Shown here piece by piece: positions 6,044-10,689 of a stretch of 10,689 bases of DNA. A model generated the notes under the pieces. It ran no database searches, was not told the DNA's origin, and worked only from the letters and a program-made list of their open reading frames with translations. Numbering within the stretch: position 1 is the first letter of the stretch; each line of letters opens with the position of its first letter. Source of the stretch: Oscillospiraceae bacterium (lineage in GTDB: Bacteria > Bacillota_A > Clostridia > Oscillospirales > Oscillospiraceae); NCBI GenBank assembly GCA_017550765.1, contig JAFZOC010000335.1:1-10689 (forward strand). The letters are read 5' to 3'. The translations under genes were made by a program, and so were the position numbers.

Positions 6044-7060
6044 TCAGGGGCGGCGGTATCTGCCGCGCTGGGGCTGAGGCGAGGGCTTCTTGCCGCTCTC
6101 CGGCGGATCCTTCTTGTCATAGACCTCATAGGCCTCGATGATCTTCTGGACCAGGCGGTGACGTACCACGTCCGCGCCGGTAAGGGTACAGATCGCGATG
6201 TCGTCGATGCCGTCCAGCACCTTCATGGCCACCTTCAGGCCGCTGACCTTGTCCTCGGGCAGGTCGATCTGGGTGATGTCGCCGGTGATGACCACCTTGG
6301 ATCCGAAGCCGATGCGGGTCAGGAACATCTTCATCTGCTCCCGGGAGGTGTTCTGGGCCTCGTCCAGGATGATGAAACTGTCGTCCAAAGTCCGGCCGCG
6401 CATGTAGGCCAGGGGCGCTACCTCGATGTTGCCCCGCTCCAGATACTTCTGGTAGGTATCCGGGCCCAGCATATCGAAGAGCGCATCGTACAGCGGCCGC
6501 AGGTAGGGGTCCACCTTGCTCTGCAGATCGCCGGGCAGGAAGCCCAGCCGCTCCCCCGCCTCCACGGCAGGCCGGGTCAGGATGATGCGGTCGACTTCCT
6601 CCGCGCGGAAGGCCGACACGGCGGCAGCTACGGCCAGATAGGTCTTGCCGGTGCCCGCGGGGCCGATGCCCAGGGTTATCGTATTCCCCCGGATCGCGTC
6701 GCAGTATTCCCGCTGGCCCAGGGTCTTGGGCTTTATGGGCTTGCCCTTGGCGGTGATGCAGATCACATCCCCGGCCAGCTGGTCGATCTGCTTCTCCTTC
6801 CCCTCGCTGACGAGTTTCAGGATATAGCGCACGTTCTGCGCGTCGATGTTCTCTCCCTTGGCGGCCAGGCCCAGCAGGGCGCCGATCGCTTTCTCGGCCA
6901 GCATCACGTCCTCGGCCTCGCCGCAGATATGCAGCTGGTCGTCCCGGTCCAGGACCTTCACGCCCAGCTCCGTTTCGATGATCCGCAGGTTCTGGTCAAA
7001 GGAACCGAACACCTGGATCACGTGTTCCATCCGTTCCACTTCTATGGTCTTCTCTATCAT
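6044..7060 (-). CDS. phoH: PhoH family ATPase (PhoL/YbeZ-like)
   Basis: PhoH-like proteins are P-loop ATPases with a helicase-like fold. They co-occur with YbeY and are thought to act with it in RNA or ribosome metabolism. The 338-residue protein has an N-terminal KH-like segment (about 10-70), Walker A GPAGTGKT at 133-140 and LTRPAVEAGERLGFLPGD typical of the family at 161-178. Walker B FIILDEAQ is at 229-236 and a TGD motif at 259-261. A basic, proline-rich tail (about 318-338) may contact RNA. I choose the ATG at 7060: AAAGGA lies exactly six bases upstream and overlaps the yqfD stop. A GTG at 7075 overlapping that stop would add five residues but has no ribosome-binding site at a sensible distance. 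The gap to yqfD is 11 nt, so the two are probably co-transcribed. The pgpH-type HD hydrolase gene often found between phoH and ybeY is missing. Confidence 0.95.
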   Translation of the reverse strand: MIEKTIEVERMEHVIQVFGSFDQNLRIIETELGVKVLDRDDQLHICGEAEDVMLAEKAIGALLGLAAKGENIDAQNVRYILKLVSEGKEKQIDQLAGDVICITAKGKPIKPKTLGQREYCDAIRGNTITLGIGPAGTGKTYLAVAAAVSAFRAEEVDRIILTRPAVEAGERLGFLPGDLQSKVDPYLRPLYDALFDMLGPDTYQKYLERGNIEVAPLAYMRGRTLDDSFIILDEAQNTSREQMKMFLTRIGFGSKVVITGDITQIDLPEDKVSGLKVAMKVLDGIDDIAICTLTGADVVRHRLVQKIIEAYEVYDKKDPPESGKKPSPQPQRGRYRRP

Positions 7061-7071
7061 GTACGTTCCTT

Positions 7072-8235
7072 TCACGGTGTCCTCTCCACCGTCATGGCGA
7101 TATCTTCGCAGCAGTGGGCCCGCAGCGTGACGATCAGCAGGCCGTCGGCCTGCCCCACTGAGAGATGGGCGTCCAGGATCTCGCCCCGGATCTGTTCTTC
7201 CAGCCGCCGCAGGAGCGCCGCACCCATCTCCTCGGAGCGGTCCGCCATGCGCTCGGTGACGCTCCGCTCCTGACGTTCCTCCCGGATCAGGCTCACAGGG
7301 AGCGCCAGCAGGCCTTTCAGCCCTAGCTTATATTCATGCACGATCATACCACATCCGTCAAGTCTTTTTCCAGCGATATCCGGCAGATCCAGCCGAACTT
7401 TTCCGAAACGCAGCGCATAATGGACCTGAGAGCGGTCTTTCTCCGTCTCCTGCAGCGCCTCCAGCGGACAGACCGCCGTCAGTTCGTGCCAGGTGTCCGC
7501 CTGTACCTCCGCCAGCGCGCGCGTCTGGATCGGCGTCCCGCTGATGCTCTCCCGAGATCCGCTGACCAGCAGTTCTCCCTCCAGGACGGCGTCCCCGGGC
7601 AGTACGCGGCTGTCTCCGCTGAGCGCCCGCACGCTGCGCACGACCCCGGGACAGCGCGCCACGACGTCTGCGCAGCGGTCCTCCGGGATGATCTCCGGCC
7701 GTTCTGTCCGTTCCGATACCAGGACCACCGCCCGGGACCCGGAGATGTTCACCGCCATCCAGGCCAGTTCCGGGATGCGCCCCAGAACGCGGCTGCGCAC
7801 CAGGTCCGGAGAGATCGACGGCCAGTACGCGCCTATCTCCACGCCCTGGTCCGCCAGAGTGCGCAGGATGCGCCCCTCTTCCACTGTCCCGCAGCCCCAG
7901 ATCTCGATCTCCCACAGGAAGAGGGAGGAGGTCAGCAGCAGACCCGCCGTCACTGCCAGCGCGACGAGGAGCGCGATCCGCCTGCGGAGGAGAAGGCGGT
8001 CCCGGCTCCCGCCCTTGATCCCCAACAGCTCCAGTTCGCAGCGCGTCTCCCGGCAGAGACCTTCCAGTTCGGGCAGCTCTCGCTCCGGCACTGTGAGCTC
8101 GACCGTGAAGGCGTCCTCTCTGCGGACCTTTCGCAGATGCAGGCCCTGAGCCAGGGCCCGGGAGAGGAAACGCTCCGGCTCCGCGCCGCGGGCCCGGATC
8201 CTTGCCACACCAGCGATCCTGTCCATCCTGTCCAT
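7072..8235 (-). CDS. yqfD: Sporulation protein YqfD
   Basis: YqfD is a mother-cell membrane protein needed for efficient sporulation in B. subtilis; its biochemical role is unknown. The 387-residue length is close to the Bacillus protein. An N-terminal domain of about 80 residues precedes a basic patch (RDRLLLRRR) and one clear membrane helix at about 87-108. The rest, starting WEIEIWGCGTVEEGRI, is a long extracytoplasmic domain with the family's recurring beta/alpha segments. PELAWMAVNISGSRAVVLVSER and the later MIVHEY block are typical. The start ATG at 8235 has AAGGAGG six bases upstream, one of the best ribosome-binding sites in the window. It follows yqfC by 12 nt and leads directly into phoH. 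The last residues overlap the phoH ribosome-binding site. Confidence 0.88.
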   Translation of the reverse strand: MDRMDRIAGVARIRARGAEPERFLSRALAQGLHLRKVRREDAFTVELTVPERELPELEGLCRETRCELELLGIKGGSRDRLLLRRRIALLVALAVTAGLLLTSSLFLWEIEIWGCGTVEEGRILRTLADQGVEIGAYWPSISPDLVRSRVLGRIPELAWMAVNISGSRAVVLVSERTERPEIIPEDRCADVVARCPGVVRSVRALSGDSRVLPGDAVLEGELLVSGSRESISGTPIQTRALAEVQADTWHELTAVCPLEALQETEKDRSQVHYALRFGKVRLDLPDIAGKRLDGCGMIVHEYKLGLKGLLALPVSLIREERQERSVTERMADRSEEMGAALLRRLEEQIRGEILDAHLSVGQADGLLIVTLRAHCCEDIAMTVERTP

Positions 8236-8247
8236 CCGTTTCCTCCT

Positions 8248-8520
8248 TCAGTCTCCCCAAGCCACGCAGTCCAATTCTCCCCTGACCAGCATCGTATCTT
8301 CCCGCATCGCTTCGATGCAGAGCTCCCGCCCGCGCAGTTCCACGCGGCCCCGCTCTCCCCGCAGGCAGATCTGCTCCTGCGTGCACAGAAGCAAGCCCCG
8401 GTGTCCCTCGATGAGGGCGCGTCCGCGCCCCACCACGGAGATCTTGAGCTTACCCAGCGCTTCCCCCGGCAGACCCAGACCTTCGGCCAGATCTCCGGGC
8501 ATCCTCGTTCGCCTGTCCAT
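8248..8520 (-). CDS. yqfC: Sporulation protein YqfC (YabP/YqfC family)
   Basis: YqfC belongs to the YabP/YqfC family of small sporulation proteins; YabP itself takes part in spore coat assembly. The frame encodes about 90 residues. LKISVVGRGRALIEGHRGLLL matches the family pattern of a central VxGxxxxxIENHKGI-like strand pair, followed by QICLRG and a C-terminal ELCIEAM and RGEL. No signal peptide or membrane helix is evident. I choose the ATG at 8520, because AAGGGG then has a spacing of eight and the SigmaE-like promoter just upstream leaves a workable leader. The ATG at 8526 (two residues longer) is the alternative. The pair yqfC-yqfD is conserved across spore formers, which backs the call for this short and divergent protein. 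Confidence 0.82.
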   Translation of the reverse strand: MDRRTRMPGDLAEGLGLPGEALGKLKISVVGRGRALIEGHRGLLLCTQEQICLRGERGRVELRGRELCIEAMREDTMLVRGELDCVAWGD

Positions 8521-8538
8521 ATCCATCGCCCCTTCGTC

Positions 8539-8568
8539 CGTATATCTCTATGCCGACGGGCATAGCTT
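8539..8568 (+). promoter_or_regulatory. SigmaE-like promoter of ylbJ
   Basis: CGTATATC (8539-8546) resembles a SigmaE -35, whose ATAT core is matched. After a 14-bp spacer comes CATAGCTT (8561-8568), which shares the CATA core of the SigmaE -10. The start of transcription would be near 8575, about 33 nt before the ylbJ ATG. ylbJ is in the SigmaE regulon of B. subtilis, which supports the assignment. The match outside the cores is partial. Confidence 0.5.
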
Positions 8569-8574
8569 GATACG
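8545..8574 (-). promoter_or_regulatory. SigmaE-like promoter of the yqfC-yqfD operon
   Basis: On the minus strand CGTATCAA (8574-8567) is followed by a 14-bp spacer and CATAGAGA (8552-8545). Start of transcription would be near 8538, leaving a leader of about 18 nt to the ATG at 8520. It is the near mirror image of the ylbJ promoter: each -10 falls inside the other's spacer. yqfC and yqfD are SigmaE-controlled in B. subtilis. The -35 is a weaker match than that of ylbJ. Confidence 0.45.
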
Positions 8575-8595
8575 CGGACATGCGTCCATGTCTGC
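8574..8595 (+). promoter_or_regulatory. 5' leader hairpin of ylbJ abutting the ribosome-binding site
   Basis: GCGGACATG (8574-8582) can pair with CATGTCTGC (8587-8595) over nine positions, including one G-U pair, around a 4-nt loop CGTC. The AGGGAGGT ribosome-binding site begins at 8596, the very next base. If transcription starts near 8575 the hairpin would sit at the extreme 5' end of the ylbJ mRNA, a position known to protect transcripts from 5'-end decay. Confidence 0.45.
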
Positions 8596-8607
8596 AGGGA
8601 GGTCGCC

Positions 8608-9633
8608 ATGAAGCAGAAGTTCTCCGTTCTCGCCGCGCTCTGCGCGCTGTTCGTGCTGCTCTTCTCCACATCCGAGACGATCGGAGCCGCAGCTTCGGGG
8701 CTGCGGCTCTGCGTCGAGCTGATCCTGCCCGGGCTCTTCCCCTTTTTCGTGATCTCGGGCCTTTTGAGCCGGGTAGGCTTCCCCAGGATGGCAGGACGCG
8801 CTCTGGCTCCGGCGGCACGGCGGCTCTTCGGCGTCTCCGGCGCCGGGACCACGGCATTCTTCATCGGGATCACCGGCGGCTATCCCCTGGGCGCAGCCTA
8901 TCTGGCAGATCTGGAGGAGCAGCGGCTGATCTCCCCGGGGGAGACGGGCCGCCTCCTGGTCTTTTGCAACAACTCCGGACCTGCGTTCCTGGTCGGCGCC
9001 ATCGGCGCGGGGATCTTTCGCTCGACACGGATCGGTCTGCTCCTCTATCTCGCCCACATCCTCGCTGCGGTCCTGGCAGGTCTCAGCTCGAGATGGATCG
9101 GTCCGAAGAGCGTCACAGCATCTCCGGCCCTGGAAAAAGCGTCGCCGCAGACGACCGTCGCGGCGTCAGAGGGATCTTCCGACGGGCCTCTCTCGCCGAC
9201 CGGCCCGATGCCGCTGTCGCGGGCGCTGCCTGCGGCGGTGCAGGCAGCGGTATCGACGGCGCTGAACGTCTGCGGTCTCGTGGTGTGCTTCGCGGTCTGC
9301 ACCGGGCTCCTGAGCTCCTGGGGGATCCTGGGGATGGCCGCAGACGCTCTTGCGCGCTGCACAGGACTTGGGGATCGGCAGGCGCTCGCCCTGCTCACCG
9401 GACTTTTCGAACTGGGGGGCGGCGTGGGCGCTCTGCGCGGCCTGCCGCCCACGCCGGGGAACATGGCCCTCGCCGCCGCCCTGGTGGGCTGGGGCGGGCT
9501 CTCGGTGCATTTCCAGACCCTGTCGGTCCTGGCAGACAGCGAGATAAAAAGCTCCCTGCACCTGGCAGGGAGGCTCATGAGCGCGGTATTCGGCGCGGCG
9601 CTGGCCTATGGACTGGGGTCAATGCTGCTGTAG
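8608..9633 (+). CDS. ylbJ: Sporulation integral membrane protein YlbJ (SpoVV-type, nucleoside-recognition/Gate domains)
   Basis: In B. subtilis YlbJ (SpoVV) is a mother-cell membrane protein required for resistant spores, and has been reported to move dipicolinic acid across the outer forespore membrane. The 341-residue protein is mostly hydrophobic, with about eight membrane helices in two halves, each resembling a Gate domain. Family signatures are ILPGLFPFFVISGLL (39-53), GITGGYPLGA (87-96), FCNNSGPAF (119-127) and, in the second half, LTGLFELGGG (263-272). The halves are joined by a polar linker rich in Ser, Pro and Thr (about 163-205) that looks longer than usual. The ATG at 8608 has AGGGAGGT five bases upstream. 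It is transcribed away from yqfCD. I see no T-rich terminator of its own. Confidence 0.9.
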   Translation: MKQKFSVLAALCALFVLLFSTSETIGAAASGLRLCVELILPGLFPFFVISGLLSRVGFPRMAGRALAPAARRLFGVSGAGTTAFFIGITGGYPLGAAYLADLEEQRLISPGETGRLLVFCNNSGPAFLVGAIGAGIFRSTRIGLLLYLAHILAAVLAGLSSRWIGPKSVTASPALEKASPQTTVAASEGSSDGPLSPTGPMPLSRALPAAVQAAVSTALNVCGLVVCFAVCTGLLSSWGILGMAADALARCTGLGDRQALALLTGLFELGGGVGALRGLPPTPGNMALAAALVGWGGLSVHFQTLSVLADSEIKSSLHLAGRLMSAVFGAALAYGLGSMLL

Positions 9634-9639
9634 GAGCGG

Positions 9640-9657
9640 AAAAGGGCCTTGCGGCCC
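9640..9657 (-). terminator. Intrinsic terminator of the chromate-transporter genes (distal hairpin)
   Basis: On the minus strand GGGCC-GCAA-GGCCC (9657-9644) is followed directly by TTTT (9643-9640). The stem is short (5 bp) but all G-C, and GCAA is a stable GNRA tetraloop. It lies 7 nt beyond the end of ylbJ and points the other way, so it ends minus-strand transcripts. The plus strand lacks a T run. Confidence 0.5.
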
Positions 9658-9678
9658 CAAATATGACCCATAGGACAA

Positions 9679-9706
9679 AGCGGGCGGCTCGGTCGAGCCG
9701 CCCGCT
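9679..9706. terminator. Strong hairpin between convergent ylbJ and chromate transporter
   Basis: Arms 9679-9690 and 9695-9706 form a perfect 12-bp stem, 11 of the pairs G-C rich (GCGGGCGGCTC and complement), with a 4-nt loop GGTC. It is placed 45 nt after ylbJ and 18 nt after the transporter gene, so it can serve both directions. Tails are weak: TTTGTCC on the minus strand, none on the plus strand. It is therefore a better terminator for the transporter. Confidence 0.65.
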
Positions 9707-9724
9707 GCAGATCTTACGGAACGT

Positions 9725-10300
9725 TCAGAACGCGAAAACGATGCCCACGACCGCCGATCCCAGGATATAGAAGATGGGATGCAGCTTTTTCAGGGGCTTG
9801 GGCCAGCGGGTCAGCACCAGCAGTACCGCCGCCAGCGCCAGGGCCTTCCAGTTGAAGAGATCGGTGAGGATGCCGCTCTCTTTGAACTGGTCGACGTGGA
9901 ACATGGCCACTTTCACCACCAGCAGCCCCGCCGCCGCGATCAGCGCCACGGAGCAGGGGCGCAGGCCGTAGAAGGCCGCGTCCACGGTCTTGTTCTGCCG
10001 GAACTGCTGCAGGACCCGGGCGATCAGCAGGATGATGACGATCTCCGGCGTCACGAGTCCCAGCGTCGCGATCACCGCGCCGGGGATCCCTGCGGTGTGG
10101 AAGCCCACATAGGTCGCCATATTGACGCCGATGGGGCCGGGCGTGGACTCGGACACAGCGATCATGTCCGCCAGCTGTGCCGCGGTGAACCAGCCGGTCT
10201 TGTCCGCCATGTCGTAGAGGAAGGGCAGGGTCGCCATCCCGCCGCCCACGGCGAAGAGGCCGGTCTTGAAGAACTCCCAGAAGAGGCGAAGCAAGATCAT
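9725..10300 (-). CDS. chrA: Chromate transporter family (CHR), short split subunit, second gene of pair
   Basis: CHR proteins are membrane transporters, some of which export chromate; the true substrate in most Clostridia is unknown. This 191-residue protein is a single-domain (half-size) member, normally encoded as a pair. It opens LLRLFWEFFKTGLFAVGGGMATLP, the standard CHR N-terminus, and carries the core motif SESTPGPIGVNMATYVG at 50-66. Membrane helices follow at about 72-99, 114-133, 151-163 and 173-191. The start is the ATG at 10300, with GAGGGGG just upstream and an ATGA overlap with the preceding gene's stop. The longer open frame extending to 10489 is a shadow of that gene. The overlap implies coupled translation and equal amounts of the two halves. 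Confidence 0.88.
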   Translation of the reverse strand: MILLRLFWEFFKTGLFAVGGGMATLPFLYDMADKTGWFTAAQLADMIAVSESTPGPIGVNMATYVGFHTAGIPGAVIATLGLVTPEIVIILLIARVLQQFRQNKTVDAAFYGLRPCSVALIAAAGLLVVKVAMFHVDQFKESGILTDLFNWKALALAAVLLVLTRWPKPLKKLHPIFYILGSAVVGIVFAF

Positions 10301-10689
10301 TTCCCCCTCACCCCCCATCTGGTCAGGAGGATGCCCGCCAGGGCGCAGAAGAGCACATAGAACACCGGCGAGATATCCAGGAAGACCGACAGCACAAAGA
10401 CCAGCAGGAACAGCGCCAGGGCCGCCTTGTCCTTCACCGCGCTCTTCCAAAGTTTCAGCACCGCGTTGAAGATCAGCACGCACACGCACACGCGGATCGC
10501 GGCGAAGGCGCTCTTCACCGCGGGGATGTCCGCGAAATGGGTGAGCACGCCGGCGATGACCGTGATGATGACCAGCGAGGGGAACACCACGCCCAGGGTG
10601 GCGACGACGCCGCCCAGAGGCCCGGCGACCTTATAGCCGATGAAGGTCGCGGTGTTCACGGCGATGACGCCGGGGGTGCACTGGCCCAC
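10297..10689 (-). CDS. chrA: Chromate transporter family (CHR), short split subunit, first gene of pair (N-terminus outside the window)
   Basis: The visible 130 residues begin inside the CHR core motif: CTPGVIAVNTATFIGYK is equivalent to STPGPIGVNMATYVGF of the partner. By comparison with the partner, about 50 N-terminal residues lie beyond 10689. Membrane helices are visible at GGVVATLGVVFPSLVIITVIAG, in the AAIRVCVCVLIFNAVL segment, in LALFLLVFVLSVFL and in FYVLFCALAGILL. The Met at the window edge is internal and not the start. RVCVCVL, encoded by a small CACACG repeat at 10477-10492, replaces what is usually a run of small residues, giving two close cysteines in a helix. The stop TGA (10299-10297) overlaps the partner's ATG. 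Together the two halves should form one antiparallel transporter, as known for paired short CHR proteins. Confidence 0.87.
   Translation of the reverse strand: MGQCTPGVIAVNTATFIGYKVAGPLGGVVATLGVVFPSLVIITVIAGVLTHFADIPAVKSAFAAIRVCVCVLIFNAVLKLWKSAVKDKAALALFLLVFVLSVFLDISPVFYVLFCALAGILLTRWGVRGK

Noticed and set aside
6158..7273. Long plus-strand frames opposite phoH, yqfD and era (6158-7273, 7336-8565, 4484-5431)
   Set aside because: Same antisense artefact; the opposite strand has full-length conserved proteins with ribosome-binding sites.
8580..9770. A 396-codon plus-strand frame overlapping ylbJ
   Set aside because: Arg/Gly/Ala-rich composition without hydrophobic segments; ylbJ in the other frame has family motifs, membrane helices and a strong ribosome-binding site.
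10301..10489. N-terminal extension of the second chromate-transporter gene up to 10489
   Set aside because: The extension lies inside the first transporter gene in another frame; the ATG at 10300 begins the conserved CHR N-terminus and has its own ribosome-binding site.
10477..10492. Tandem repeat of CACACG as a functional repeat element
   Set aside because: Only about two and a half units, within coding sequence; treated as a codon-level curiosity.
1..10689. Mobile elements, CRISPR array, tRNA or rRNA genes, phage or defence genes
   Set aside because: No direct repeats with spacers, no transposase or integrase, no tRNA-like cloverleaf or rRNA sequence seen; gene content is conserved chromosomal housekeeping and sporulation.

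Overview
This is a GC-rich chromosomal window from an endospore-forming Firmicute. It is most likely a high-GC Clostridia lineage such as the Oscillospiraceae/Ruminococcaceae type; the taxon is inferred from gene order and composition, not from a marker gene. The sporulation genes yqfC, yqfD and ylbJ, the Firmicute order phoH-ybeY-era-yqzL-recO, MutS2 with an Smr domain, and an HPr carrying both His15 and Ser46 all point the same way. Nothing suggests a plasmid, phage, insertion sequence, CRISPR array or RNA gene, and I see no new defence or biosynthetic system. The novelty is at the regulatory-DNA scale.

Layout. From 8520 down to 1 almost everything is on the minus strand. A tightly packed run goes yqfC, yqfD, phoH, ybeY, era, yqzL, recO, mutS2 (8520 to 1088). 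A clear vegetative-type promoter (1003-1031) then starts ptsH (HPr), followed by an intrinsic terminator (639-669) and, 16 nt later, the start of uvrC, which runs off the left edge. From the intergenic region at 8521-8607, ylbJ runs the other way (8608-9633). It converges on a two-gene split chromate-type transporter (10689 to 9725), whose upstream half runs off the right edge. Two GC-rich hairpins (9640-9706) lie between the convergent genes.

How the genes fit together. yqfC, yqfD and ylbJ are mother-cell sporulation genes in Bacillus subtilis, under SigmaE. The gap between them holds two face-to-face SigmaE-like promoters built on one near-symmetric element. Downstream of yqfCD the same run carries a ribosome-maturation module (PhoH ATPase, YbeY RNase, Era GTPase) and a DNA-repair/recombination module (RecO, MutS2, then UvrC). 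The housekeeping genes must also be expressed in growth, so an internal vegetative promoter is expected. The candidates I see are weak: an AT-rich patch with a palindrome inside ybeY, and the ybeY-era gap. Relative to B. subtilis, pgpH, dgkA and cdd are missing from this cluster.

The window is nearly fully coding. The largest gaps are 134 nt (mutS2-ptsH, with a promoter), 128 nt (era-yqzL, with a GC-rich hairpin) and 91 nt (ylbJ-chromate transporter, with terminators).
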